Numbered from the stretch's first letter, positions 35,122 to 43,777 are shown. The stretch is 64,000 bases of DNA from Archangium violaceum (GCF_016887565.1 NZ_CP069396.1:3685001-3749000), one strand, 5' to 3'. The notes: a model not told the origin generated them from the sequence alone. Translations and numbers: made by a program.

Positions 35122-35829
35122 ATGAAGGTCCAGTTGCTCACCCTGTGCCTCCTGGCCACTCTCGCGGGAGAGGCCCGGGCCCAGGCCACGCCCGAGTCCG
35201 AAACCCCCGCCGCCCCCTCCACGCCGCCTGGTGCCCCCGTGCCGGCGTCCCCGAGGCTCGAGGCGCAGCGCCAGGCGCTGGAGGCCCGCCGGGCTGCCCT
35301 CGACGCCCAGCGGCAGGCGCTGGAGGAGGATATCCAGCAGTTGGAGGAGCAGGCGCGGCGGATCGATCCTGAAGGGCGGCTCAGCTCCGACCAGCTCTTC
35401 GAGCTGCTCCAGGCGCGCGAGCGAGCCCAGCGGCCCGACGCTGATTTCGATCCCGGTCCCTACATCGTCAGCGTGTGCTTCTTCACCTGCCTGCTGACGG
35501 GCTTCCTGGCGTGGCTGGTGGCCAACAACCGCAAGAACCATCAGCTCCACCAGACGGTGCGCATGATGGTGGAGAAGGGGGCGGAGATTCCCCCTGGGCT
35601 GCTCGCGCCGCCGCCCAGGCGGAAGCCGTCCGACCTGCGGCGGGGAATCATCCTGTCCACGACGGGCGTGGGGCTGACGATCTTCCTGGCCGCTCTCCCC
35701 CATTCGGACGGGGCCTGGGGGGTCGGGGTGACGCTCTTGCTCATCGGCGTGGGACACATGCTCGTCTGGCGCCTGCAGCGGGGCCGGGGTCCCCTGGCCT
35801 CCGAGCTCTCGCCGGAGCCCCAGCTGTAA
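35122..35829 (+). CDS. DUF6249-type membrane protein with signal peptide and coiled coil
   Basis: 235 residues. A signal peptide (1-21, cut after A-R-A) is followed by a Pro-rich segment, then a coiled coil with repeated R-Q-A-L-E (about 45-85). Three hydrophobic spans follow: near 114-133, 175-191 and 196-213. The arrangement N-x-R-K-N-H-Q-L-H...P-P-R-R-K-P-S-D-L-R-R-G-I-I-L and a final membrane pair is that of DUF6249, a family often encoded next to an ECF sigma factor and its antagonist. AAGGAGT precedes the ATG. The sigma gene follows after 12 bp. Confidence 0.75.
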   Translation: MKVQLLTLCLLATLAGEARAQATPESETPAAPSTPPGAPVPASPRLEAQRQALEARRAALDAQRQALEEDIQQLEEQARRIDPEGRLSSDQLFELLQARERAQRPDADFDPGPYIVSVCFFTCLLTGFLAWLVANNRKNHQLHQTVRMMVEKGAEIPPGLLAPPPRRKPSDLRRGIILSTTGVGLTIFLAALPHSDGAWGVGVTLLLIGVGHMLVWRLQRGRGPLASELSPEPQL

Positions 35830-35841
35830 CCCCCACGACCC

Positions 35842-36393
35842 ATGTCCACCCCTCCTGAAGCCCCTTCGGACGCCGAGCTCATCACGCGAGTGCTCGTGCG
35901 GGACGACCGGCGCGCGTTCGGCGAGCTGGTGGCGCGGCACCAGTCCGCGGTGCGTGGTCTGCTGCGCCGGCTGACCGGGGGGGATGTGGCGCAGGCGGAT
36001 GACCTGGCGCAGGAGACCTTCCTGCGCGCCTTACGGGGGCTGCGCGGGTACCGGGGGGGAGCGAAGTTCTCCTCCTGGCTCTACCGCATCGCCTGCAACG
36101 TGTACTTCAGCCACGACCGGGGCAGCCGCGACGTTCCCTCCGAGCCTCCCGCCCTGGAGGAGGGGAGCGCCGCGCTCCACCTGCTGCCAGACACGTTCCT
36201 GGAGCGGTACGACCTGGAGCGGGCGCTCGCTTCCCTCAAGCCCCGCGAGCGGGCCGCACTGGTGCTCACCTACGCCAACGAGCTGACCCACGAGGAGGCG
36301 GCGGTCGTCCTCGACTGTCCCCTGGGCACGCTCAAGACCCATGTCGCGCGCGCGAAGGAGAAGCTGCGCCGACAACTCGAGGAGGAACCATGA
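35842..36393 (+). CDS. ECF-type RNA polymerase sigma factor
   Basis: 183 residues. Sigma region 2 spans about 20-90 (A-F-G-E-L-V-A-R-H-Q, D-D-L-A-Q-E-T-F-L-R-A, S-S-W-L-Y-R-I-A-C-N, the polymerase-binding and -10 recognition parts). Region 4 covers about 125-178 (L-K-P-R-E-R-A-A-L-V-L-T, T-H-E-E-A-A-V-V-L-D-C-P-L-G-T-L-K-T-H-V-A-R-A, the HTH). Its stop overlaps the next start (ATGA at 36390), implying translational coupling with the small membrane protein, a probable antagonist. Confidence 0.95.
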   Translation: MSTPPEAPSDAELITRVLVRDDRRAFGELVARHQSAVRGLLRRLTGGDVAQADDLAQETFLRALRGLRGYRGGAKFSSWLYRIACNVYFSHDRGSRDVPSEPPALEEGSAALHLLPDTFLERYDLERALASLKPRERAALVLTYANELTHEEAAVVLDCPLGTLKTHVARAKEKLRRQLEEEP

Positions 36394-36677
36394 ACGGCCA
36401 CGATGACGAAGTCTGGCTCGATTCGCTGCTCCAGCGGCAACTCCCGTCGGGACTTCCGGACGAGGGTTTCCAGGCGCGATTGCTCCAGCGCCTGCCCCGG
36501 CGCCCGCGGCCCGTACTGCGCCTGCTCATCCTCGGCGCCGCGTGCGGGGTGGCCGCCGTCCCGCTGATCATTTCCGCGGAAGTGGCGGCGCTCTCCTCCT
36601 CGGGCCCGGCCGACCTCGCCGTCCCCTTCAGCCTGGGGACCGCCCTGTTCTGGTACCTCGTCGACTGCCTGGGGTGA
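36390..36677 (+). CDS. Small membrane protein, probable anti-sigma factor
   Basis: 95 residues. A soluble N-terminus (D-E-V-W-L-D-S-L-L-Q-R-Q-L-P) followed by F-Q-A-R-L-L-Q-R-L-P and a basic patch leads into two hydrophobic spans (about 39-60 and 72-92). The 4-bp overlap with the ECF gene and the short membrane-anchored form fit an anti-sigma factor, though no zinc motif (H-x3-C-x2-C) is present. It is assigned by context; the sequence itself is not diagnostic. Confidence 0.6.
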   Translation: MNGHDDEVWLDSLLQRQLPSGLPDEGFQARLLQRLPRRPRPVLRLLILGAACGVAAVPLIISAEVAALSSSGPADLAVPFSLGTALFWYLVDCLG

Positions 36678-36689
36678 GAGGCACCGGGC

Positions 36690-36708
36690 GGCCCGGCTTC
36701 AACGGGCC
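36690..36708. terminator. Hairpin between convergent genes
   Basis: GGCCCG, seven bases, CGGGCC forms a 6-bp stem within the 51-bp gap between the small membrane protein gene and the convergent terpene cyclase gene. There is no T-run, so a Rho-independent role is uncertain. Confidence 0.3.
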
Positions 36709-36728
36709 CCCCGGGATGTCCCTGGCGC

Positions 36729-38420
36729 TCAGCGGAGCGTCATCGCACCGTACATCGCATCCAGCACGGCCGAGGCGACCTGGAAGCGGGGCGCGTACAT
36801 GTTCTTGGAGATCCACAGCGCCGGCAGCTGGACGTTCGGCCGCTGCAACTCCTGGACGAAGAAACGGTGGGCTCCCTGGATGAGCTCCCGGACCTTCTCC
36901 GTCTCGTTGGGCAGCAGCTCCGGCTCGTACTTCAGCAGGGTGGCCAGACCGGAGGCGACATAGGCGGTCTCCTCCAGGGTGGGCTCCTGCTGTCCCCAGC
37001 CGCCCTGCTTCGTCCGGTTCTCCACCTCGGTCAGCATCTGCCGCACCCGCTCGGGGTAGGTGAAGAGGATGGAGCGCAGGCTCAGCCACTTCTGCACGCC
37101 GTAGGTCCACGTGGCATGCCACTTGTCGTGGTTGAGCTGGTCGAAGTCGAAGTCCTGGGGATCCAACTGCTCCAGCAGGCTGCGCAGGATGCCCTGGTTG
37201 ACGGGCTGGCTGGTGAAGGCCTCCTCGAACGTGCCCGCGGCCAGGTCCATGGACATGACCGAGTGGAGCAGGGCGGAGGGGGACGGATGGAGCTCGTACG
37301 GGTAGCAGAAGAAGGTGCCGTTCTTGCGCTGGAACCGCTGGAGGCTGGTGCTCGTCATCGGCTTGAGATCGCGCACCCCCGCCTTGACGAGCACGGAGTA
37401 GAGGGCGAACGCGACCGCGGTGTCATCCAGGTCCGGCAGGTCGGCGTTGTTCGTGTCCCACGAGACGCGGCCCAGCTCGTCGATGTTCGTCTCCTGGTAG
37501 ATGCGCGTCAGCAGGGGCAGGATGGTCTCGTCCCTGACGAGATCGAAGATGTTGCCGGACACCAGCCAGGGGCGCACGTTCCACAGCCGCCGCGAGGTGA
37601 CGATGGGGTGCAGGTTGGGGAAGCCCGTGCGCTGGTAGTCCTCGAAGGTGTCCCGCAGGTACTGGTAGAGGCCGCTGGGGACCTCGCGTCCGTGCTCGCA
37701 GAGCAGGAGGATGGTGGCGGCGGTGGCGGACGGCGACAGGCCGATGGCTCCATTGGGAAGCATCGTCTGGGGGAGCTGGCCCACGTCCTCGACGAGCCCG
37801 GGTGTGAGGGCCGCGAGCTCGGCCGTGTAGCTCAGCGTGCTGCCCGGATCGAACAGCGGGCCCAGATGCCGCAGCTTGCCCAGCTTCATGTCTCCCTTGC
37901 GATCCAGCGTCTCGATGAACTCGCGGGCCCGGGCGCCGAGCGGGAAGGTGCACTGGTGCCGCTCGAGCCACTTGAGGAGCTTGGGGGCCACGAGCTCGAA
38001 GGCCACCGTGTCATGGTGCGGATAGTCGTGACACGCGAGGATCAGCGCCTCGACGCGGGCCTTCAGCTCCTGGGGCCTGGGCAGCGGCTGGCCCAGGCGC
38101 ACCAGGGCCATGGTGGCCGCCAGGGTGTCCACGAGCGCCGAGTGCGGCATGTAGCTGGCATCTCCCCAGCCGCCATCGGTGTTCTGCGCGTCGAGCAGCA
38201 GCGCGAGGTTCTTCCGCTTGTCCTCTTCATTGAAGAAGTCGCAGCACAGCACCCAGGCCAGGTCGTAGACGGAAAGGTTCCAGTCCCCCTTGTCCGAGAG
38301 CAGGGCCTGGAAGTGATGCCGGATGTGGAGGCGCAACGCGGCCGCATCCTGAGCACGGGCCGCGTCCTTGAGAATGCGCACCGAGGCGCAGGAAGGGGTC
38401 TGAGAGCCTGAAACGAACAT
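36729..38420 (-). CDS. Class II diterpene cyclase (copalyl diphosphate synthase-like)
   Basis: 563 residues, all-helical terpenoid cyclase/squalene-hopene-like fold. L-P-D-L-D-D-T-A near residue 330 is the D-x-D-D general-acid motif of class II diterpene cyclases, which protonate geranylgeranyl diphosphate to form copalyl diphosphate. D-G-G-W-G-D near 94 and Q-G-G-W-G near 475 are QW-like repeats. No class I D-D-x-x-D aspartate motif was found, so it should leave the diphosphate in place. Length and D-x-D-D context fit bacterial copalyl/labdane-type synthases better than squalene-hopene cyclase (about 630). No prenyl synthase or class I partner lies in the window. Confidence 0.88.
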   Translation of the reverse strand: MFVSGSQTPSCASVRILKDAARAQDAAALRLHIRHHFQALLSDKGDWNLSVYDLAWVLCCDFFNEEDKRKNLALLLDAQNTDGGWGDASYMPHSALVDTLAATMALVRLGQPLPRPQELKARVEALILACHDYPHHDTVAFELVAPKLLKWLERHQCTFPLGARAREFIETLDRKGDMKLGKLRHLGPLFDPGSTLSYTAELAALTPGLVEDVGQLPQTMLPNGAIGLSPSATAATILLLCEHGREVPSGLYQYLRDTFEDYQRTGFPNLHPIVTSRRLWNVRPWLVSGNIFDLVRDETILPLLTRIYQETNIDELGRVSWDTNNADLPDLDDTAVAFALYSVLVKAGVRDLKPMTSTSLQRFQRKNGTFFCYPYELHPSPSALLHSVMSMDLAAGTFEEAFTSQPVNQGILRSLLEQLDPQDFDFDQLNHDKWHATWTYGVQKWLSLRSILFTYPERVRQMLTEVENRTKQGGWGQQEPTLEETAYVASGLATLLKYEPELLPNETEKVRELIQGAHRFFVQELQRPNVQLPALWISKNMYAPRFQVASAVLDAMYGAMTLR

Positions 38421-38440
38421 GCCGGCCGCCTTGGAGGGGG

Positions 38441-38465
38441 GTTACCACATCGTGGGTGAGGTAAC
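38441..38465. promoter_or_regulatory. Nested dyad just upstream of the diterpene cyclase gene
   Basis: GTTACC (38441-38446) and GGTAAC (38460-38465) form an inverted repeat with 13 bp between them, and CCAC-ATC-GTGG lies inside its left half. The dyad ends 20 bp before the cyclase start on the minus strand, within or just after the likely promoter. It is a candidate operator controlling expression of the cyclase. Confidence 0.4.
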
Positions 38466-38602
38466 GCATACTCTCCTCGGAGGTAGGCCCGCAGTAAAGA
38501 AGGCAACGGCATATTTCGCTTTGATTGAAAACGTGTCGGACGTGGAAAGCCCGACGTATGTGATTAAGGGTTGCTCTCCAGGGCGGTGTTTGGGGTCCCC
38601 AG

Positions 38603-38633
38603 GACCGTGAGGCTGGGTGTCTGCCTCACGGTC
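38603..38633 (-). terminator. Strong hairpin downstream of the carbohydrate-active lipoprotein gene
   Basis: GACCGTGAGGC (38603-38613) and GCCTCACGGTC (38623-38633) give a perfect 11-bp stem with a 9-nt loop, 18 bp past the stop of the lipoprotein gene on the minus strand. A second small palindrome, TGGGG-T-CCCCA, follows at 38591-38601. No T-run is present, but it is the only sizeable stem here and probably ends or protects that transcript. Confidence 0.5.
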
Positions 38634-38651
38634 GGTGTGGGATGAGGCTGG

Positions 38652-39833
38652 CTACAGCACGTCCGACAGGCTGCGGCCCATGACCCAGCCGTCGTGGTAG
38701 ACGACGCCCACCTGCGAGACGGTGTCACTGCGGTACAGGCCCACCTTCAGGTAGTTGAGCATCCCGGAGAACTGGGTGGCGATGTAGCGCTTGGGCATGA
38801 CGAGCGTGCCGTTGTGGTACAGCTCGACGAAGCCGACGCTCGGGTCGGGCGACCACCTCACGTGGAAGATGAAGTCCTGCCACTGCCCGCGAACCAGCGG
38901 GGTCTTCCACACGATGACGCCGGGGTCGCCGCCAATGTTCAGCCGCACCTCCTCGCCGTACACGTAGAACTCCACCGGCGGCGAGCCGCTGCCGCCCTCG
39001 TGGTGCCACTGGGCGAAGAGCTGCCACGTCTTCACGCTCGGGAAGTCCGAGGCGAACATCGTGCTGAATTTGTAGTAGTACTCCGAGCCCACCGCCTCGC
39101 GGGTCGTCTTCACCAGCTCGTTGCGGTTGCCACTGGCGTTGATGGGATCATCCCCCTGCCTCACCGTGGCCTTGAGGGCGTAGCTGCCCTGGCGCGAGGG
39201 CGAGGACACCACCTGCAGCCGGTCCGCGCTGACCATCTGCGCGCGGGTCCACTGGGAGGTGTCGCCCGTCTCGAAGTCGCCGCGCCACACCACGGTGGAA
39301 CTGGTGATGGTCGTGCCGCAGGCGCGGACCTCGGCGATGCTCGCCCAGTCATTCAGGGTATTGCCATTGACGTAGATGCGCACGCGGCGCGCGGTGCGCG
39401 CGGTGAAGGAGTAGGTCTCCGCGGCCGTCGTCGTGCCGCTGCTCCTGCCGGTGTAGACGGTCGTGTAGCTCATCCCGTCCGTGGACACCATCACGTCGAA
39501 GTCATTGGCGCGCTGGTCTCCCTGGTGCCAGGCGATGGCCACGCCCGACACGGAGCGATTGGCGCCCAGGTCGTAGTCGATCCACGACTCCTTGCCCAAT
39601 TGGCTCCAGCGCGTATCGAGCCGGTCATCGAGCGTGTTGGCCGGAACGTTGCCATCATTGCCGCTGGCGATCACCGACGCGGCGGTGAGCTGCGAGCAGT
39701 TCTGCGTGGTCAGTGCCGCGGTTGCCGTCCCCCATGTCTGGGAAATGCCTTCGTTGGCTTCGGTGTCGGGTGTTCCGCAAGCAATGACGCCGAGGATGAG
39801 AAATGTTCCGGCCAGGAGAAGGGTTTTCTTCAC
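38652..39833 (-). CDS. Lipoprotein with F5/8C-like carbohydrate-binding domain and polysaccharide-lyase-like domain
   Basis: 393 residues starting at GTG. A signal peptide ends in V-I-A-C at Cys19, a lipobox. Residues about 48-172 look like a discoidin/F5-8C (CBM32-like) module: N-T-L-D-D-R-L-D-T-R-W near 67, W-I-D-Y-D-L-G and R-R-V-R-I-Y-V-N-G. The C-terminal 210 residues (F-E-T-G-D-T-S-Q-W, Y-Y-Y-K-F-S-T-M-F, W-Q-D-F-I-F-H-V-R-W) resemble the jelly-roll polysaccharide-lyase family related to heparin lyase I and PL20 glucuronan lyase. It probably cleaves an acidic polysaccharide at the cell surface; the substrate is inferred from fold only. Confidence 0.8.
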   Translation of the reverse strand: MKKTLLLAGTFLILGVIACGTPDTEANEGISQTWGTATAALTTQNCSQLTAASVIASGNDGNVPANTLDDRLDTRWSQLGKESWIDYDLGANRSVSGVAIAWHQGDQRANDFDVMVSTDGMSYTTVYTGRSSGTTTAAETYSFTARTARRVRIYVNGNTLNDWASIAEVRACGTTITSSTVVWRGDFETGDTSQWTRAQMVSADRLQVVSSPSRQGSYALKATVRQGDDPINASGNRNELVKTTREAVGSEYYYKFSTMFASDFPSVKTWQLFAQWHHEGGSGSPPVEFYVYGEEVRLNIGGDPGVIVWKTPLVRGQWQDFIFHVRWSPDPSVGFVELYHNGTLVMPKRYIATQFSGMLNYLKVGLYRSDTVSQVGVVYHDGWVMGRSLSDVL

Positions 39834-40148
39834 GTAGGGAGCTCCCGAGAAGAGTTGAAGACAGACAAGGGAAGACCGTTCCGCGGGGGCGCGGGCGGTG
39901 CGAAATGACAGACTTTGGAAGGACTGAACTCCTGCTCAACGATGGTGCGCTCGGCCGTTCGACCGGCCCCCTCGAGCATCCATCAAATGTATTTTGTACT
40001 CAACACAGGCGCCCGATGCCTGCATGCTGGGCAAGTGGACGGGCGAAGTCCATTCAATCTGTTGCACTGTAATTATTCACATCCACAGGTTCGCGGATGT
40101 CCCAGACGAGCCCGAGCCGCGCCAACCAACCCTGGTAGGATTCGGGTC
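39834..40148. other. 315-bp intergenic region, partly AT-richer
   Basis: Lies between two divergently transcribed lipoprotein genes. The central part (about 39980-40090) has clearly more A+T than its surroundings, including runs such as ATGTATTTTGTACT and GTAATTATTCACAT. A short dyad, CAGGC-7-GCCTG, lies at 40006-40022. Promoters for both genes are expected here; I cannot fix -35/-10 elements. A short plus-strand reading extension exists but lacks coding character. Confidence 0.5.
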
Positions 40149-40769
40149 ATGCGACTCTTCGTGAAGGGGTGTGTCGTCGCGGGGCTGGGCTGTGTCTGGA
40201 CGATCGCGTTGTCCGGATGCTCGCTCGCGCGGAAGAACGACCCCCAGCGCCCGCTCGTCGACAAGATACGGCCCGCTCCGGTGGGCTCGTTCGGTCCGGG
40301 TGCGACGGAGCGTGTCCCACCCCCCGAGTCCGAGGCGTGCACGCTGGGCACCGCGCGCCAGTGTTACGCGCACGCCCTGGCCTTCGCGTCCGGTCAGGGG
40401 GGCCAGAAGGACTTCATCCAGGCCGTGGCGCTGCTTTCCAAGGCTTGCGATGGGCGGGTCGAGGAGGCCTGCAGGACCCTGTCCCTGCGGATGAAGCGTC
40501 CCGAGCGGCTCTCTCCCAGCCCCAAGCGCTCCGAGGGAGGCCGCTCGGGCACGGGGCCCACCGACGCGGATGACTTCGCCCGGCTCCGCTGCCGGCTGGT
40601 GGAGCCCGGCGTCCTGCGCGGCTGCGAGGTGGTGTTCCCCTTGATGGCCGGGAGCCGGCGGGCGCGCGTCCTGGAGTCCGTCTCCTCCTACCGCTATGCG
40701 CTTCCCACCTTCGATGGGGCCGCCTTCGAGTCGGACTACACCCTCACGGTCGACCTCGATTCCTTGTGA
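40149..40769 (+). CDS. Lipoprotein with a Sel1/TPR-like segment, unknown function
   Basis: 206 residues. A signal peptide ends in A-L-S-G-C (Cys24), a lipobox. After a Pro-rich linker, residues about 70-115 (C-T-L-G-T-A-R-Q-C-Y-A-H-A, F-I-Q-A-V-A-L-L-S-K-A-C-D, V-E-E-A-C-R-T-L) look like a Sel1-type helical repeat with paired Cys. The C-terminal part contains R-C-R-L-V-E-P-G-V-L-R-G-C-E-V, possibly disulfide-linked. Function not recognised; it is a surface or periplasmic protein by signal. Confidence 0.7.
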   Translation: MRLFVKGCVVAGLGCVWTIALSGCSLARKNDPQRPLVDKIRPAPVGSFGPGATERVPPPESEACTLGTARQCYAHALAFASGQGGQKDFIQAVALLSKACDGRVEEACRTLSLRMKRPERLSPSPKRSEGGRSGTGPTDADDFARLRCRLVEPGVLRGCEVVFPLMAGSRRARVLESVSSYRYALPTFDGAAFESDYTLTVDLDSL

Positions 40770-40913
40770 GCACCATTCCCCGCGACCGCGCCGTGGCCCC
40801 GCCGGTTGCTGGAGGAGCCTGGTCAGGGTGGGGGCGGGTAGGCAGGGCCCGCGAAAAAACCGGCGATTCCAGGCAGTATGTGCGCGCGTCGGAATCGTCT
40901 GGGAGGACTTCGA

Positions 40914-42329
40914 ATGAGGCGGATGGCCTTCGGGTGTCTGTTGTTGCTCGCGGCGTTGTCGGGGTGCACGTCACGGTTCGTGGACTTCGCCCCGGACGAG
41001 GAGGCCGTCTACGCGCAGCCCGTCGAGGAGGTCTGGCCCCAGGTGCGTGAGTACTTCGCGTCCAACGGCTTCGCCCTCCGGGAGACCGGGGGCGTGGCCT
41101 CGCTGGAGACGGAGTGGCGCGAGGAGTTCGTCGGCTCGCGGATCGCCGGCTACTGGCACCGCTACCTGGTCGTCGCCACCCCCGAGGGCCCCGGCCATTG
41201 CAAGGTGGTCATCACCCGGCAGACCCGCAGCGCCAACACGGCGCTGAAGGCCGCGGGCAGTGAGCTCCTCTGGGGAGTGGATGGCCGCACCGAGGACAAC
41301 CCCGTGGGCTTCGGAAGCGACGTGGCCTTCAAGGAGTCCTTGCGGCAGGCGGGCGGTGATGCCGCCGTCCAGGGCGAGTCCCAGCAGACCGCTCGCGACC
41401 TGGTGATGGAGTGGAAGGTGTTCCGGAAGCTCGCCCCGGTGCTCGCCCAGAAGGCCCGGAAGTCCAGCGACACGCCCGAGGTGAAGGTGACGCGGGATGC
41501 CGACATCGAGTGCGGCGTGCCCATCCTGGGGCTGGGCAAGGTGGTGCGTCCCGGCAACGTGGTGCTGATGGGCGAGCTGCATGGCACGCAGCAGGTGCCG
41601 CACTTCCTCTCCCAGAGCGCGTGCCAGGCGCTCCTCCAGGGCGTCCCCGTGACGGTGGGTCTGGAGGTGCCGGTGGAGAACCAGGAGCGGCTCCGGACCT
41701 TCCTGCACGGCGCGGGCAGGCCGGAGGACTGGGCGAAGCTCATGGAGAGCCCCTTCTGGCGCAGCCCGTACCCGGATGGCCGCAACAGCGAGGCCGTGGT
41801 CTGGCTCATCGAGTCCCTGCGCAAGCTGCGCGGCCAGGGGCTGGACGTGGAGCTCTTCGCCTTCGATCACCCGACGCTCGAGGGCGAGGCGCGCGAGGAG
41901 GCCATGGCGAAGACGGTGCTGGAGGTGGCCGGGAACGCCTCCAAGCGGGCGGTGCTGGTGCTGAGCGGCAACCTCCACCCCCGGCAGGTGAAGGGACTGC
42001 CGTGGAGTCCGGACTACCGCCCCATGGGCCTGCGCGTGGCGGAGCAGCTGCCCAGGGTGTTCTCGTTGGACATCGCCTACAAGAGCGGCACGGCGTGGAT
42101 CTGCGCCGTGGACGCGCAGCAGAAGCTGGACTGTGGCGTGAAGCAGGCCAAGGGACGGGACAACGGGGAGCGCTACTTCGTGCACCTGTTCGACGGCCGC
42201 AATGGGCAGGGCTACCACGGCATCTTCTACGTGGGCGCGGTGTCCGCCTCGCTGCCGGCGGTGTACCACGGGGTGGAGCCCGCGGGGGACGCCCAGGCCT
42301 CCACGCCTCCGTCCCAGCCCGCCAGGTAG
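40914..42329 (+). CDS. Lipoprotein with C-terminal ChaN/Tiki-like domain
   Basis: 471 residues. The signal peptide ends in L-S-G-C (Cys18), a lipobox. Residues about 25-110 form a domain with E-E-V-W-P-Q-V-R-E-Y-F, resembling the NlpC/BamC-like domain of envelope lipoproteins. From about 215, V-V-L-M-G-E-L-H-G-T opens a Tiki/ChaN-type domain (GE-x-H motif), with S-G-N-L-H-P near 345 as the matching C-terminal motif. Tiki-superfamily proteins bind haem or act as metal-dependent proteases. Insertions are larger than in plain ChaN. A GGAGGA lies six bases before the ATG. Confidence 0.75.
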   Translation: MRRMAFGCLLLLAALSGCTSRFVDFAPDEEAVYAQPVEEVWPQVREYFASNGFALRETGGVASLETEWREEFVGSRIAGYWHRYLVVATPEGPGHCKVVITRQTRSANTALKAAGSELLWGVDGRTEDNPVGFGSDVAFKESLRQAGGDAAVQGESQQTARDLVMEWKVFRKLAPVLAQKARKSSDTPEVKVTRDADIECGVPILGLGKVVRPGNVVLMGELHGTQQVPHFLSQSACQALLQGVPVTVGLEVPVENQERLRTFLHGAGRPEDWAKLMESPFWRSPYPDGRNSEAVVWLIESLRKLRGQGLDVELFAFDHPTLEGEAREEAMAKTVLEVAGNASKRAVLVLSGNLHPRQVKGLPWSPDYRPMGLRVAEQLPRVFSLDIAYKSGTAWICAVDAQQKLDCGVKQAKGRDNGERYFVHLFDGRNGQGYHGIFYVGAVSASLPAVYHGVEPAGDAQASTPPSQPAR

Positions 42330-42394
42330 ACACTCCCCGGCGGGGGCCCGCGTTTCCTGTGGCGGGCTCCGGCGGCGGCGCTAGCCTGGAGGCG

Positions 42395-43708
42395 ATGATT
42401 CCCTCCGATACCGACGCCGCCGCCAACGATCTGCTGGCCTATATCGACGCCTCGCCCACGCCCTACCACGCGGTGCGCGAGACGATCCGCCGCCTCACCG
42501 CCCAGGGCTACCGCGCCCTGGACGAGCGCGAGTCCTGGGACCTGAAGCCCGGTGACAAGGTGTACGTCACCCGCGGGGACACCAGCATCGCCGCCTTCCA
42601 CCTCGGCACCACCCCGGTGGACCGCGCCGGCTTCCGTCTGGTGGGCGCCCATACCGACTCGCCCAACCTGCGCCTCAAGCCCAACGCGCAGGTGCAGCGC
42701 TCCGGCTTCCAGCAGCTCGGGGTCGAGGTGTACGGCGGCGTCCTCTTCAGCACCTGGCTGGACAGGGACCTGTCTCTCGCCGGCCGCCTGGTGACGGCGA
42801 AGGACGGCCGCCTCGCGCACCACCTGGTGGACTTCCGCCGCCCGCTGCTGCGCATCCCCAACCTCGCCATCCACCTCAACCGCTCCGTCAACACCGACGG
42901 CCTCAAGCTCAACGCCCAGGATCACCTGGTGCCGGTGCTCGCCCTGGAGCGCTCGGGCTCGTTGGACCTCAAGACGATGCTCGTCGAGGAGCTGGCCCGT
43001 GGCGGCACCCGGGTGGAGCCGGGCGACATCCTCGGGTTCGATCTGTGCCTCTACGACACGCAGCCCTCCATCCGCTCCGGCGCCTTCGGTGAGTTCCTCC
43101 ACGCGCCGCGCCTGGACAACCTGGCCAGCAGCCACTCCAGCCTGTCCGCGCTACTGGCGAAGTCGGGTCCGAGCGAGGCCACGTGCGGCGTCGTGCTGTA
43201 CGACCACGAGGAGTGTGGCAGCACCAGTGCCCAGGGCGCCGCGTCCCCCTTCCTGAAGGACCTGCTGGAGCGCATCACCCTGGCGCACTCGGACGGGCGA
43301 CGGGACTCGTTCCACCGGGCCATCCGCCACTCGTTCCTGGTGTCGGCGGACATGGCGCATGCGTTGCATCCCAACTACTCCTCCATGCACGAGCCCAAGC
43401 ACCAGCCGCTGCTGGGGGCGGGTCCGGTCATCAAGTCCAACGTCAACCAGTCCTACGCCACCGATGGCGAGAGCTGGGCCTGGTTCGCCCTCTGCTGCCG
43501 CGAGGCGGGGGTGACGCCGCAGAACTTCGTCACTCGCACGGACCTGGGGTGTGGCAGCACCATTGGCCCCATCACCGCGGGTGAACTGGGCATCCGCACC
43601 GTGGACGTGGGCAATCCCATGCTGTCCATGCACTCCATCCGCGAGATGGCCGCGGCGGCGGACGTGGCGGCGATGATCTCCGTACTCCGGAGCTTCTTCT
43701 CTCGCTGA
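42395..43708 (+). CDS. M18-family aminopeptidase (aspartyl aminopeptidase)
   Basis: 437 residues, normal length for the family. Metal-ligand motifs are visible: G-A-H-T-D-S-P-N near residue 83 (first metal His), R-L-D-N-L-A near 240 (bridging Asp), D-H-E-E-C-G-S near 270 (Glu pair), D-M-A-H-A-L-H near 325 and a late M-L-S-M-H-S-I-R-E (last ligand His). M18 enzymes are dimetal, usually zinc, aminopeptidases that release N-terminal residues, often acidic, from peptides and work as large oligomers. It is cytoplasmic (no signal). It follows the Tiki-like lipoprotein by 65 bp. Confidence 0.95.
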   Translation: MIPSDTDAAANDLLAYIDASPTPYHAVRETIRRLTAQGYRALDERESWDLKPGDKVYVTRGDTSIAAFHLGTTPVDRAGFRLVGAHTDSPNLRLKPNAQVQRSGFQQLGVEVYGGVLFSTWLDRDLSLAGRLVTAKDGRLAHHLVDFRRPLLRIPNLAIHLNRSVNTDGLKLNAQDHLVPVLALERSGSLDLKTMLVEELARGGTRVEPGDILGFDLCLYDTQPSIRSGAFGEFLHAPRLDNLASSHSSLSALLAKSGPSEATCGVVLYDHEECGSTSAQGAASPFLKDLLERITLAHSDGRRDSFHRAIRHSFLVSADMAHALHPNYSSMHEPKHQPLLGAGPVIKSNVNQSYATDGESWAWFALCCREAGVTPQNFVTRTDLGCGSTIGPITAGELGIRTVDVGNPMLSMHSIREMAAAADVAAMISVLRSFFSR

Positions 43709-43777
43709 GGGCCGGGGGCGGGGGGGCCCAACGAGGTTGTTACGAGGAGCGGCTGTCCGGATGCTAACGTTCCGGAC

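Noticed and set aside
38419-38610. 63-residue plus-strand frame between the cyclase and lyase genes
   Set aside because: It starts inside the first codons of the cyclase gene on the other strand, has no convincing ribosome site and no recognisable feature.
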